NCBI GenBank assembly: GCA_036389035.1
Contig: DASVQQ010000007.1
Coordinates: 124,001 to 188,000, forward strand
Length of the DNA stretch: 64,000 nucleotides
Source: Jatrophihabitans sp.
GTDB taxonomy: Bacteria > Actinomycetota > Actinomycetes > Mycobacteriales > Jatrophihabitantaceae
Reading direction: 5' to 3'
Part shown: piece after piece, positions 43,312 through 53,336 of the stretch
Numbering within the stretch: the first letter of the stretch is position 1
Layout of the letters: every line of letters begins with the position of its first letter
Notes under the pieces: generated by a model
Seen by the model: only the letters and a program-made list of their open reading frames with translations
Told to the model about the DNA's origin: nothing
The model's database searches: none
Translations under genes and position numbers: made by a program

Positions 43312-44268
43312 GTGACCCAGACCGCCACCGTTGTTCCCACACCGGCGGCAGGACCGAACCCGGCAGCCGGGCAGCCGGGTTCGGCCCTGGGGGTCGGGCT
43401 CTGCCTGCTTTCGGCGGTCGCCTTCGGCCTGGCCGCGGTGTTCGCCAAGCAGTGCTTCGCCGCCGGGTTCAGCGTCAGCTCGATGCTGGCCGGGCGGTTC
43501 GGCATCGCGGCGCTGGTGTTCTGGCTGATCGTGGCGATCCGCCGGCCGGCGATGCCCGGGCCGCGGCTGCTGCTGACCTGCCTGGCCTTGGGCGGTGTCG
43601 GCTATGCCGTGCAGGCCGCCTGCTACTTCTCCGCGCTCACCCGGATCGACGCCTCGTTGGTCGGGCAGATCCTCTACGTCTATCCCGCGGTGGTGGTGGT
43701 GCTGGGGTTGGCGCTGCGCCGCGAGAGCGCCAGCCGGCGCAAGTTCGCCGCCCTGGGGTGCTCGCTGTCGGGGTTGGCGCTGCTGCTCGGCTATGCCGGT
43801 TCCAACGGCCCGGTAGCTCCGGCCGGGGTGCTGCTGGCCTTCTGCTCCGCCCTGACCTACGCGCTCTACATCACCGTGGCCAACGGCCTGCCCGAGGACT
43901 TCGACGTGTACCTGCTCGCGGCGCTGGTGTGCAGCAGCGCCGCGATCAGCGTGGGCTTTTTCGGGCTGACGACCGGGTCGCTGCAGGCCCCGGCGCTGCC
44001 GTCCGGCTGGCTGTGGCTGGCGCTGCTGGCCCTAATCTCCAGCGTGATCTCGATCGGCTGCTTCCTCGGCGGGCTCCGGCTGGTCGGCGCGTCGACGGCT
44101 GCGATCCTGTCCTGCCTGGAGCCGGTTGTCACCGCCGCTTCGGCCATCGTGGTGTTCAGCGAGCGGGTCAACGCCGGCCAGGTGGTGGGGGCGGCCGTGG
44201 TGCTGGCGGCGGTGGTGATTCTGCGGCCGACCGCTGTCGCACGGCCGGCCGCAGCCGAGGCGAGCTAG
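43312..44268 (+). CDS. EamA/DMT-family transporter
   Basis: The protein has 318 residues with ten hydrophobic segments in two EamA repeats. The first is LGVGLCLLSAVAFGLAAVFAKQCFAAGFS, and the second begins around PAGVLLAFCSALTYALYI. Repeat ends show the SLVGQILYVYPAVVVVLGL and ASTAAILSCLEPVVTAASA signatures. Family members export amino acids or metabolites across the cytoplasmic membrane. Start is a GTG. It is controlled, by inference, by the divergent LysR protein. Confidence 0.9.
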   Translation: MTQTATVVPTPAAGPNPAAGQPGSALGVGLCLLSAVAFGLAAVFAKQCFAAGFSVSSMLAGRFGIAALVFWLIVAIRRPAMPGPRLLLTCLALGGVGYAVQAACYFSALTRIDASLVGQILYVYPAVVVVLGLALRRESASRRKFAALGCSLSGLALLLGYAGSNGPVAPAGVLLAFCSALTYALYITVANGLPEDFDVYLLAALVCSSAAISVGFFGLTTGSLQAPALPSGWLWLALLALISSVISIGCFLGGLRLVGASTAAILSCLEPVVTAASAIVVFSERVNAGQVVGAAVVLAAVVILRPTAVARPAAAEAS

Positions 44269-44272
44269 CAGG

Positions 44273-46213
44273 TCAGTAGCTGACTCCCAGCTTGTAGGCC
44301 GCCTGCGGCGAGGTGTAACGGTCGACGCGGATGTAGACGGTGACCGCTGAGGTAGTCGTATTGGTCCAGGACGCCTGCTCCCCGTTCGTGTCGCTGTGGT
44401 AAGACTGCGCCACCTTCGTGCCCGCGTAGTAGATCTCGAGGTCGTAGTCCACGCTGAGGCCGTAGAGCTGCGCGGTCGCGGTGCGTCCCGCCGGCAGGCT
44501 GAGCCGGAAGTAGTCGTTCTGCTGCGTCGCCGAGTCGTTGAGATACGTTCCCGAGATCTGGTTGCAGGGCCCTGAGATGGCCTGCGGCGCCGTGACGCTG
44601 TTGTTGGGCTCGAGTTCGGTGACGGAGGTGCAGGTCGGGCTGGTCTGGTAGCTGGCCATGAGGGTCATGCCTGAGAAGGCGGCGTAGCCGTCGATCATCA
44701 CGTGCCAGGTTCCCGGCGCCGGCGCTCCGAAGGCGCAGGTCTCGTTGTTGTCGCCGGTGACCGGTCCGCAGTCGTAGGCCGTGGTGGTCGGGGCCGAGCC
44801 GAAGCGGACGTACGGGTCGGCGTCGCCGGTGCCGCCCGAGGTCTGGAACATCAGGTTCGACGCCCCGGCCGGCACGGTCATCGTCCAGAATCGTTGGCTG
44901 CCGGTCGCTCCGGACAGGCCCGTGATCGCGACGCCGTTCTGCAGCACGTTACTCGGGGCGGGTTGGGGTTTGATCGCCAGCGCCGGCGTCCAGCCCGGGT
45001 TCACGCCGTCTCCGGAGTAGGCGCCCCGGTAGGTGGTGATCCGCGACTGGTAGTTGAAGTCGCGGTTGTAGTCGGTGAGGCCGGTGAAGGCGGAGTAGTC
45101 GATGGCGGCGCCTTGGAGCTGACCGGTCTTGGGGTAGAGGTCCAGGCCCGCTCCCAACGCCGCCGTCGGGTTGTTCAGGTACGTCGAGGCGGCGCTGTGA
45201 CTACCGGTGACGTTGTTGCTCTGCTGCCCACCGGAAAGGGGCGTCCCGGCGAAGACGGCGTTGCCGACGATCCGCTGGGAATAAGCAGGGTCGCCGCCCG
45301 TGATCCGGATGCCGGTGCCGCTGGTGACCACGGTGTTGTTGAAGATGTCGACCCGCTTGGGCACGCTGTTGTGCGGCTGGAAATACATCCCGGCGTTCGA
45401 GCGGTTCACCAGCAGGTTGTCGTGGAAGGCGACGTTGCCCTCGCCCTGGAACAGGCCTTCGTAGGGGTTCTGGTAGAAGAGGTTGCCGTAGATCTGGTAG
45501 ATGTCGGAGGCGCCGGCGCCCGAGGTCGGCCAGTGCCCCACCAGCAGGTTTGGGCGCGCGGCACTGCCGGAAATCGAGCCGGTCTCCTTGCTGAAGACGT
45601 TGTTGCGGATGATCGTCGTGCCTGTCGACGGCATGCCGATCGAGGTGTTGCGAGTGAGCTGGTGCTTGAACTGGGCGTTGTAGCCCAGCGTGCCGTAGAC
45701 CAGGTTGTTCTCCACCAGGAAGTTGGTGGTTTCGCCCGCGCCGTCGGAGTTTCCGAAGTACATCCCCGTGTAGGTGCTGGTGATCGTGTTGTTGCGGACC
45801 ACCCAGTTCCATGCTGGGCACTTGGTGTTGATGGCTGTGATCTGGGTGGCGTTGAAGTTCTTGAAGCTCAATCCCTCGATCAGGATGTGATGGGCGGACG
45901 TGCCATGGGCCTCGTCCCTGACCCCGTCGCTCGCTATGCCCTGGCCGTCGAGGGACAGGTTGCGCACGGCGATGTAGCTGGCGTCCTTGAAGCTCACGAT
46001 GTTGCGGTCCGGGCTATTGGTGAACACGGCGGGCGGGCCGCTGGCCGGTCCCTCGACGATGAGGCACTTGTCGGGCTGGCCGTTCCTGTTCCAGAAGGAC
46101 AGGCCCTGGGTGTAGGTGCCGGCGGCCAGCAGCAGCCGCTCGCCCGGGACCAGATCGGCGAGCAGCAACCGGTAGTTGGAGGGGGTCGCCTGGATGGTCC
46201 TGGTGGGAACCAA
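44273..46213 (-). CDS. Secreted parallel beta-helix protein with two PPC domains (frameshifted at 5' end)
   Basis: The intact frame codes 646 residues. The first 400 form a parallel beta-helix with repeated NNTI, NNLV, NNVF and NAVF turns (WNWVVRNNTITSTYTGMYFG, then IIRNNVFSKETGS). Residues about 420-520 (FWTMTVPAGASNLMFQTSGGTGDADPYVRFG) and 530-646 (CTSVTELEPNN...AYKLGVSY) are two pre-peptidase C-terminal domains, common on exported enzymes and adhesins. The export signal lies in another frame just upstream (see next entry). It is nearly a copy of one module plus the tail of the upstream gene. The role may be carbohydrate binding or cleavage; no lyase active site was recognised. Confidence 0.75.
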   Translation of the reverse strand: MVPTRTIQATPSNYRLLLADLVPGERLLLAAGTYTQGLSFWNRNGQPDKCLIVEGPASGPPAVFTNSPDRNIVSFKDASYIAVRNLSLDGQGIASDGVRDEAHGTSAHHILIEGLSFKNFNATQITAINTKCPAWNWVVRNNTITSTYTGMYFGNSDGAGETTNFLVENNLVYGTLGYNAQFKHQLTRNTSIGMPSTGTTIIRNNVFSKETGSISGSAARPNLLVGHWPTSGAGASDIYQIYGNLFYQNPYEGLFQGEGNVAFHDNLLVNRSNAGMYFQPHNSVPKRVDIFNNTVVTSGTGIRITGGDPAYSQRIVGNAVFAGTPLSGGQQSNNVTGSHSAASTYLNNPTAALGAGLDLYPKTGQLQGAAIDYSAFTGLTDYNRDFNYQSRITTYRGAYSGDGVNPGWTPALAIKPQPAPSNVLQNGVAITGLSGATGSQRFWTMTVPAGASNLMFQTSGGTGDADPYVRFGSAPTTTAYDCGPVTGDNNETCAFGAPAPGTWHVMIDGYAAFSGMTLMASYQTSPTCTSVTELEPNNSVTAPQAISGPCNQISGTYLNDSATQQNDYFRLSLPAGRTATAQLYGLSVDYDLEIYYAGTKVAQSYHSDTNGEQASWTNTTTSAVTVYIRVDRYTSPQAAYKLGVSY

Positions 46214-46458
46214 CGCGCCGCAGCCGCTGATGGTCTGGTGAAGAGGAGGGTTTTCGGCGGTCGCGGCAGTGGAGAACGAGGCTGTGGTCGCCGCGAACGC
46301 CGCACTGGCGGTGTCCGAGCGGATCGGATCACCTACCCCGCGTACCAGCTGGTAGCCGCCAGGGCGAGCGCCAGCAGAACGGGGCGGGTACGAAATCGAC
46401 GGGTGTCGGCGACGAGAGAGGTGGAGTCGCCGCCGGAGCCGAAGCGAAGGGAGCGCAT
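46214..46458 (-). pseudogene. Signal-peptide part of the beta-helix gene, out of frame
   Basis: An ATG at 46458 opens MRSLRFGSGGDST...VLLALALAATSW, very like the signal sequence of the upstream paralogue, but this frame ends at a TAG (46335-46333) straight after GGGG (46339-46336). One extra G there would join it to the frame continuing SDTASAAFAATTASFS...AENPPLHQTISGCGALVP, which matches the paralogue. So a single-base loss disables export, unless it is a sequencing error or slippage site. Confidence 0.75.
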
Positions 46459-46486
46459 CGAATGTCCTGAGGGAGAAGGGGACGGG

Positions 46487-49400
46487 TCAGTAGCTGATCC
46501 CGAGCTGGTAGGGCGTCTGGGTCGAGGAGTAGCGATCGACGCGGACAAAGACGTTGACCGCTGTGGTGCCGGTGTTGGTCCAGGACGCCTGGTCTGCGCT
46601 CGCCTCGCTGTTGCCCGAACTCGCCAGCAAGGTACCGGCCACGTTGTAGAGGTAGAGGTCGTAGTCCACGCTGAGGCCGTAGAGCTGCGCGGTCACCGTG
46701 CGTCCCGCCGGCAGGCTGAGGCGGAAATAGTCATTCGCCGTTGTCTCATTGACGAACGTCCCCGCGATCTGGCTGCAGGCCCCCGAGATGGCCTGCGGCG
46801 CGGCGGTGCTGTCGTTGGGCTCCACCTCCGTGACCGACGTGCAACTCGGGCTCATCTGATAACTCCCGATCAGTGTCATGCCCGAGTAGGCGGCGTAGCC
46901 ATCCACCATCACGTGCCAGGTGCCCGGCGCCGGCGCCCGGAAGGTGCAGGTCTCGTTGTTGTCGCCGGTGACCGGTCCGCAGTCGTAGGCCGCGGTGGTC
47001 GGGGCCGAGCCCAACCGCACGTACGGGTCGCCGTCGCCGGTGCCGCCCGAGGTCTGGAACTTCAGGTTCGACGCTCCGGGCGGCACGGTCATCGTCCAGA
47101 ACCGTTGGCTGCCGGTCGCTCCGGACAGGCCCGTGACCGCGACGCCGTTCTGCAACTGGTTGCTCGGCGCCGGCCCGGACTGCGACTTGATCGCCCACGC
47201 GAGGGTCCATCCCGGGTTGACGCCGTCTCCGGAGTAGGCGCCCCGGTAGGTGGTGATCCGCGACCGGTTGTTGAAGTCGCGGTCGTAGTCGGTCAGGCCG
47301 GTGAAGGCGGAGTAGTCGATGGCGGCGCCTTGGAGCTGGCCGGTCTTGGGGTAGAGGTTCAAGCCCCCTCCGAGCGCTGCCATCGGGTTGTTCAGGTACG
47401 TCGAGGCGGCGCTGTAGCTACCGGTGACGTTGTTGCTCTGCTGCCCGCCGCTCAGGGGCGTGGCGGCGAAGACGGCATTGCCCACCACGCGCTGCGAGTA
47501 GGCGGGGTCAGCGCCCGTGACCCGGATGCCGGTGGTGCTGCTGACCACGGTGTTGTTGTAGGCGTCGATCCGCCTGGGCGCGCTGTCATTGGCCTGGATG
47601 TTCACCGCCAGTTGCGTGCGGTTGACGAACAGGTTGTCGTGGAGGGCGATATTGCCTTCACCTTGGAACAGCGCCTCGTAGGGGTTCTGGTAGAAGAGGT
47701 TGCCGTAGACCTGGTAGATGTCGGAGGAGCCGGCGCCCGAGAGCGGCCAGTGGCCCATGCGCAGGTTCGGGGTGGCGGAGGCGCCGGAGAGCGAGCCGGT
47801 CTCCTTGCTGAAGACGTTGTTGCGGATGATCGTCGTGCCCGTCGACGGCATGCCGATCGAGGTGTCCCGGCTGAGCTGGCGGCCGAACCGGAGGTTGTAG
47901 GCGCGGGTGTCATAGATGAGGTTGTTCTCGACCAGGAAGTTGGCCATCGTGTGCGTGCCGTCGGTGCCGAAGGACATTCCTGAGTAGGCGCTGGTGATCG
48001 TGTTGTTGCGCACGACCCAGTTCCACACCGGAGCCGTGGAGGTGATGCCTGAGATCCCGGTGGCGTTGAAGTTCCTGAGGCTCAGGCCCTCCAGCAGGAT
48101 GTGGTGCACCGATGCCGAGCCGTACTCGGCCTTGACGCCGTCGGAGTTCAGGCCCCGGCCGTCGAGGGTCAGGTTGCGCACGGCGATGTAGCTGGAGTTC
48201 CTGAAGCTCACGACGTTCGAGCCGTCGTTAGCGAGGAACACGGCCGGAGAACCGCTGGCCGGCCCTTCGAAGACGATGCACTTGTCGGCCTGCCCGTTCA
48301 TGCCCGAGATCGGCAGGCCCTGGGTGTAGGTGCCGGCGGCGAGCTGGAGCCGATCACCTGGGATCAGCCCCACCATCAGCGACCGGTAGTTGGAGGGGTT
48401 CGCCTGGATGGTCCGGAGCGGAGTCAGCGCGCCACAGCCGCTCCCGATCGGTTCGGGAGTTGGATTCGGAGGCGGAGCAGGTGCGGGTTCGGGTTTGATC
48501 GCCAGCGCCGGCTTCCATCCGGGGTTGACGCCGTCGCCGGAGTAGGCGCCTCGATAGGTGGCGATCCGTGGCCGGTAGTTGAAGTCGCGGTCGTAGTCGA
48601 TCAGGCCGGTGTGGGCGGAGTAGTCGATCGCGGTGCCTTGGAGTTGGCCGGTCTTGGGGTAGAGGTCCAGGCCCGCTCCGAGTGCGGCCATCGGGTTGGT
48701 GAGGTAGGTCGAGGCGGCGCTGTAGCTGCCGGTGACGTTGTTGCTCTGCTGGCCGCCGGTCAGGGGGGTGGGGGAGAAGACGGCGTTGCCGAAGACGCGC
48801 TGCGGATAGTTGAGATCGGGCTCCCTGATGTAGATGCCCTCGGCGGCGGTGACCACGGTGTTGTTGAAGATGTCGATCCGCTTCGGCACGTCGTTGTGCC
48901 GCTGGATGCTGACCCCCCACTGGGTGCGGTTCACCAGCAGGTTGTCATGGAAGGCGAGGTTTCCCTCGCCCTGGAACAGGCCTTCGTGGGGGTTGTCGTA
49001 AAGGACGTTGCCGTAGATCTGGTACGTGTCGGTGGAGCCGGGCCCCGAGGTCGGCCAGTGCCCCACCAGCAGGTTGGGCATCGCCCGGTCGGCGCCGGAG
49101 AGCGGCCGGGTCGCCTTGCTGAGGACGTTGTTGCGGATGATCGTCGTCCCGGTCGAGGGCATGCCGATCGAGGTGTTGCGGGCAGTCTGGTGCTTGAACT
49201 GGACGTTGTACTCCCGGGTGTCGGAGACGACGTTGTTCTCGACCAGGAAGTTGGCGGTCCCGTAGGTGCCGTCGGAATGGCCGAAGTACATCCCGGTGCC
49301 GGTGCTGGCGATCGTGTTGTTGCGAACGACCCAGTTCCAGGCCCAGGACTTGCTGTTGATGCCCGAGACCAGCGGATCTACGTCAAAATTCTTGAGGTTC

Positions 49401-49951
49401 AGCCCCTCCAGCAGGATGTGATGGTTGGACGTGCCATGCGCCTCGCCCCGGACGCCGTCGCCCCCCAAACCCCCGCCGTCGAGAGACAGGTTGCGCACCG
49501 CGATATAGCTCGAGTCCTTCAAGCTCACGATGTTGCGAACATTGCTGTTGGTGAAAACGGCAGGCGAGCCGCTGGCTGGGCCCTCGACGATGATGCACTT
49601 GTCCGGCCCCCCGCTCTTGCCGTGGATGCTGAGGCCCTGGGTGTAGGTGCCGGCGGCCAGTTGCAGCCGGTCGCCCGCAACCAGCTGCGAGAGCTTCGAC
49701 AGGTAGTCCGACGGCGTCGCCTGGATGGTTTTGATGGGAACCAGCGCGCCGCAGCCGCTGATGCTCTGCCACAGCGGCGGGTTCTCAGCTGCCGCGGCGG
49801 AGGTCGCCGACAACGAAGCGGTGGCCGTCCAGCTGGTAGCCACCAGGGTGAGCGCCATCAGAACGGGGCCTACCCGGAGCCGGCGTCTGCTGCCTGAGCG
49901 CCCGGTGGGGGTGATGAGGTGGCTGCCGGTCCGCAAGCGACGAGAGGGCAT
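46487..49951 (-). CDS. Large secreted protein: two parallel beta-helix modules and two PPC domains
   Basis: The protein has 1154 residues. Residues 1-55 are an export signal after a basic start. Module A (about 67-490) and module B (about 505-905) are parallel beta-helices that each begin GCGAL(V/T)P and end GAYSGDGVNPGW; their sequences are nearly parallel throughout. A Pro-rich linker (PAPAPPPNPTPEP) joins them. Residues about 930-1030 and 1035-1154 are PPC domains. TTGGAG precedes the ATG at 49951; the frame extends 18 codons further. It is upstream of the shorter paralogue by 28 bases, probably one transcript. An extracellular surface or polysaccharide role is inferred. Confidence 0.8.
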   Translation of the reverse strand: MPSRRLRTGSHLITPTGRSGSRRRLRVGPVLMALTLVATSWTATASLSATSAAAAENPPLWQSISGCGALVPIKTIQATPSDYLSKLSQLVAGDRLQLAAGTYTQGLSIHGKSGGPDKCIIVEGPASGSPAVFTNSNVRNIVSLKDSSYIAVRNLSLDGGGLGGDGVRGEAHGTSNHHILLEGLNLKNFDVDPLVSGINSKSWAWNWVVRNNTIASTGTGMYFGHSDGTYGTANFLVENNVVSDTREYNVQFKHQTARNTSIGMPSTGTTIIRNNVLSKATRPLSGADRAMPNLLVGHWPTSGPGSTDTYQIYGNVLYDNPHEGLFQGEGNLAFHDNLLVNRTQWGVSIQRHNDVPKRIDIFNNTVVTAAEGIYIREPDLNYPQRVFGNAVFSPTPLTGGQQSNNVTGSYSAASTYLTNPMAALGAGLDLYPKTGQLQGTAIDYSAHTGLIDYDRDFNYRPRIATYRGAYSGDGVNPGWKPALAIKPEPAPAPPPNPTPEPIGSGCGALTPLRTIQANPSNYRSLMVGLIPGDRLQLAAGTYTQGLPISGMNGQADKCIVFEGPASGSPAVFLANDGSNVVSFRNSSYIAVRNLTLDGRGLNSDGVKAEYGSASVHHILLEGLSLRNFNATGISGITSTAPVWNWVVRNNTITSAYSGMSFGTDGTHTMANFLVENNLIYDTRAYNLRFGRQLSRDTSIGMPSTGTTIIRNNVFSKETGSLSGASATPNLRMGHWPLSGAGSSDIYQVYGNLFYQNPYEALFQGEGNIALHDNLFVNRTQLAVNIQANDSAPRRIDAYNNTVVSSTTGIRVTGADPAYSQRVVGNAVFAATPLSGGQQSNNVTGSYSAASTYLNNPMAALGGGLNLYPKTGQLQGAAIDYSAFTGLTDYDRDFNNRSRITTYRGAYSGDGVNPGWTLAWAIKSQSGPAPSNQLQNGVAVTGLSGATGSQRFWTMTVPPGASNLKFQTSGGTGDGDPYVRLGSAPTTAAYDCGPVTGDNNETCTFRAPAPGTWHVMVDGYAAYSGMTLIGSYQMSPSCTSVTEVEPNDSTAAPQAISGACSQIAGTFVNETTANDYFRLSLPAGRTVTAQLYGLSVDYDLYLYNVAGTLLASSGNSEASADQASWTNTGTTAVNVFVRVDRYSSTQTPYQLGISY

Positions 49952-50129
49952 CGGATCTCCAAGATAGAGGAGGTGGATATGAGAGCGATTTGTCGACAAA
50001 GACACCTACCAGCCACATTGCACTCGTGCATATACCCTGTCAATCCTCTAGAAGGCGCCGACTCGGGCAGTCACACCCAGGGCCAGCCGCCGCACGCGGA
50101 ACGTGCTCGGGCGAGCTAGCCTGTCGGCC

Positions 50130-53100
50130 ATGTCCGGCGGCTGGTTGGGGTTGCGCTCGTTGCGTCACCGGGCCGGCCAATCGATGCTGGTCGGCCTGCT
50201 GTCGATGACCGCGATCGCTGCCTGCGCGGCCGGGCCGATGTACCAGCGAGCGGTGGAACAGGCCGCGATCCGGTCCCAGCTCAGCCACACCGGCCCCGCC
50301 GAGCGGGGTGTCACGATCACGGCGGGCTCGCCGGCCGAGGTCCGGTCCTATCTGCCCACCGGGGGGCAGCGAGAGGTGTTCGCGACGCCGGTGACCGGCT
50401 TCGAGGCCGACGTGTCGGTCACCGGGCCGCGCTCGCGCTTCGAGGCGGTCGCCGCCGGCCGCGACGACGTCTGCCAGCACCTGCGGATCACCGAGGGGCG
50501 GTGCCCGGTGACGGGCCTGGAGGTGCTCGTCAGCAGCTCCAGCGCCCGAGCGCTCCAGGTCGCCGTCGGCGACCGGCTGCGGCTGACCGGCCGGGGCGGG
50601 TCGGTGGCCTACGACATCGGCGCCGTCCGGGTGGCCGGGCTCTACCAACCGTTCGACCCGGCCACCGACTACTGGTTCGACCGTGCCTACTCGACCTCGG
50701 CCGGCGTGGTGCGCGAACCGCAGGGCGACGCCGTGCCGGACCTGCTGCATTCCGACGCCCTGCTGCTGTCACCGGCCGGCGTCGCGGCCTTCGAGGCCGC
50801 CCGCCGGTCAGCCACGGCCGGCAGCGGCACGCCGTTCCAGTACCTCGCCGACCTGCCGGTGCCGCCGGGGAGCATCGGCGTCGAGGACAGCCGGCGGTTG
50901 CTGCAGGCGGTGGACGCGATCACCGCCAGGATCGACGCGGCGCACCCGCCCGGAGATCCGAACCGGGGCAGCGTCGAATCGCGACTGGTCTCGGTCCTGG
51001 AACAGGCCGACGCCGGACGGCGCCAGAGCCGGGTGATCATCCCGACGCTGGCGGTCCAACTGGCGCTGGTGGTGCTGGTGGTGCTCGGCCTGGTGGTGTC
51101 GGTGGGGGTCGACCAGCGCCGCTCAGAGCTGGCCCTTGCCCGGCTGCGCGGCCAGAGCAAGCGCGCCGCGGTCGGGCCCTACCTAGGCGAGATCGCGGCG
51201 CTGGTGGGCGCCACGCTGGTTCCCGGCCTGCTGCTGGCCTGGGCGGGGTGCTGGCTGCTGTGCCGCTGGTGGCTGCCGGCCGGCGTCGAGCCGGAGTGGC
51301 GCTGGCCGGTGCTGCTCGCCGGCGGCGCGGTTGCCCTGGTGGAGCTGGCACTGGCGGCACTGCTGGCCCGCCGGGCGGCGGCCCAGCCGATCGGGCAGTT
51401 GCTGCGCACCGTAGCGCCGATCACCGCTCGACGGGGTGTCGGGGCGGCCGAGGTCGGCCTGGCGGTGGCCGCCGTCGGCGGTGTCACGGTGGCGCTGACC
51501 GGTGAGCGCAACAGCGCGCTGGCCCTCGTCACGCCCAGCCTGATCGCGATCCTGGCCGGCCTGCTGCTGGGCCGGCTGGCCCTGTGGGCAGCTCGGCTGG
51601 CCGGGCGCCGGGCGCTCTGGCGAGGGCGGCTGGTGGTTGCGGTGGCCGGCCTGCAGGCGGCCCGCCGGCCCGGCTTTCGACGGGTGCTCACCCTGGTGTG
51701 CGTGGCGGTGGCGTTGCTGGTCTCCAGCGTCGATCAGTGGAAGGTCGCGGCGGTCAACCGGGAAGCCAGGGCAGCGGCCGAGATCGGTTCGGCGGTGGTG
51801 CTGGAGGTCACCACCCCCACGGCGGCCAAGCTCCGGTCGGTGGTGGCTGACGCCGACCCGGGCGGGGACTACGCGATGGCGGTGATCACCCAGCGCCCCG
51901 ACGGCGACGCGACCCCGGTGCTCGCCGCGGATCCCCGGCGGCTGAACCGGATCGCCGACTGGGGCTTTGACCACGACGCCCCGCCCCAACCGCTGCTGGA
52001 CCGGCTGGTGCCGACCGACCCGCCCGATCCGGTCGTGCTGAGCGGCCGGGCGCTCCGGCTGCGGCTGGGCGCGGTCAGCCTGGTCAGCGATGACCCGACC
52101 TCCAGCGACCGACCCAAGCCGGTGTCGCTGCGGTTTCACCTGCGGCGTCCGGACGGCTCGCTGACCGCCGCCCAACTGCCGGTGCGGACCGGTGCCGGCG
52201 CCGGTGCCCCGACCGCGCTGCTCGGCGGCTGCGAACAGGGCTGCACGCTGAGCCGGATCGAGCTGGTCAGGACGGTGGGTGACTTCCTGGCGGCCAAGGT
52301 GTCGATCCAGCTGCTGGGATTAGACGCAAGCTCCGCCGCCAGCCCACCCGCCGGCTCGGCCGGTCCCTGGCAGCCGGTGCCGCTGGGCCGCGCGCAGGAC
52401 TGGCGCAACGCCGAGGAGGCGGCGGCCGCGGTCGGCGCGGCGGCCACTGTCTCATTCACCGAGGGCGCCGCCGGCGCCCTGGCGCTGCAGGCGGTCAGTC
52501 ACGGGTCCGAGGCCACGTTGCAGCACCTCAACGTGCCGGTGAACCTGCCCTGCCTGCTCGCGGGCACCGGCTCCGCGGGCGCCAGTTCCCCGGGTGCCGA
52601 TTCCCCGGTCACCGGTGAGGCCGACTCGGCGGTGCAGATGCACGGCATCGACGGCGCCTCGGCCAACTGCCAGCCGGTAGGGTCGCTGCCTTTCCTGCCC
52701 CGGCTGGGCGCCGGCGCGCTGCTGCTGGATCTGGAGCTGGCGATCTCGGCCAGCCAGTCGGTGCTCACCAACAGCACCGCCGGCATCTGGCTGCGTACGG
52801 TCGACCCGGCCCGCGAGCACCGGCTGACCGAGGCCCTGACCGCTGCCGGCATCGGCGTCACCGGGCGCTCGACGATCGCCGACCAGCTGTCGGTCTATGA
52901 CCAATCGCCACCGGCCTGGTCGATCAGGGCGGCGCTGGCAGCGGGGCTGATCGCGGCCCTGCTGGCGGCGTTGATGATCGTCATCGTCGCAGTGACCTCG
53001 AGGCGGCCCCGCGGCTATGACCTCGCGGCGCTACGGCTGCTCGGGCTGCCGTTGCGCACGCTGCGCCGGGCGGTGCTGGTCGAGCAGGTGCTCGGCGTGC

Positions 53101-53336
53101 TCGCCGGGGGGCTGGCCGGCGCCGCGGTCGGGGTGGTCGGGGCCCGGCTGGCGCTGCCCGCGATGGCGCTGTTCGTCAACCCGTCCACCGTGCCGTCGCC
53201 CAGCTACGGCACCGCGTGGCCGGTCGTGCTGCTGGCCACCGGCGGCGCGCTGGCGCTGCTGTGCTGTGCCGCCGCGCTGGCCGCGGTCCTGGTACTGCGC
53301 GCCGTGTCGCCGAGCGCGCTGAGGGAGGGGCAGTGA
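50130..53336 (+). CDS. ABC transporter permease (FtsX/MacB-like, large)
   Basis: The protein has 1068 residues. An N-terminal membrane segment (SMLVGLLSMTAIAACAAGP) is followed by a large extracellular domain. FtsX-type four-segment blocks lie near residues 300-470 (LALVVLVVLGLVVSVGVDQRRSELALARLRG) and 930-1065 (ALLAALMIVIVAVTSRRPRGYDLAALRLLG). A second large extracellular domain lies between. Such permeases work with MacB-type ATPases on lipids, peptides or cell-wall substrates rather than ordinary uptake. The ATG at 50130 is taken; a GTG at 50103 is possible. Two ATPase genes follow with 4-base overlaps. Confidence 0.85.
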   Translation: MSGGWLGLRSLRHRAGQSMLVGLLSMTAIAACAAGPMYQRAVEQAAIRSQLSHTGPAERGVTITAGSPAEVRSYLPTGGQREVFATPVTGFEADVSVTGPRSRFEAVAAGRDDVCQHLRITEGRCPVTGLEVLVSSSSARALQVAVGDRLRLTGRGGSVAYDIGAVRVAGLYQPFDPATDYWFDRAYSTSAGVVREPQGDAVPDLLHSDALLLSPAGVAAFEAARRSATAGSGTPFQYLADLPVPPGSIGVEDSRRLLQAVDAITARIDAAHPPGDPNRGSVESRLVSVLEQADAGRRQSRVIIPTLAVQLALVVLVVLGLVVSVGVDQRRSELALARLRGQSKRAAVGPYLGEIAALVGATLVPGLLLAWAGCWLLCRWWLPAGVEPEWRWPVLLAGGAVALVELALAALLARRAAAQPIGQLLRTVAPITARRGVGAAEVGLAVAAVGGVTVALTGERNSALALVTPSLIAILAGLLLGRLALWAARLAGRRALWRGRLVVAVAGLQAARRPGFRRVLTLVCVAVALLVSSVDQWKVAAVNREARAAAEIGSAVVLEVTTPTAAKLRSVVADADPGGDYAMAVITQRPDGDATPVLAADPRRLNRIADWGFDHDAPPQPLLDRLVPTDPPDPVVLSGRALRLRLGAVSLVSDDPTSSDRPKPVSLRFHLRRPDGSLTAAQLPVRTGAGAGAPTALLGGCEQGCTLSRIELVRTVGDFLAAKVSIQLLGLDASSAASPPAGSAGPWQPVPLGRAQDWRNAEEAAAAVGAAATVSFTEGAAGALALQAVSHGSEATLQHLNVPVNLPCLLAGTGSAGASSPGADSPVTGEADSAVQMHGIDGASANCQPVGSLPFLPRLGAGALLLDLELAISASQSVLTNSTAGIWLRTVDPAREHRLTEALTAAGIGVTGRSTIADQLSVYDQSPPAWSIRAALAAGLIAALLAALMIVIVAVTSRRPRGYDLAALRLLGLPLRTLRRAVLVEQVLGVLAGGLAGAAVGVVGARLALPAMALFVNPSTVPSPSYGTAWPVVLLATGGALALLCCAAALAAVLVLRAVSPSALREGQ

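Noticed and set aside
44702..47983. A 1093-codon frame opposite the beta-helix genes, and another at 48101-49897
   Set aside because: The opposite strand has clear signal peptides, modules and PPC domains; the antisense frames arise from high-GC codon bias.
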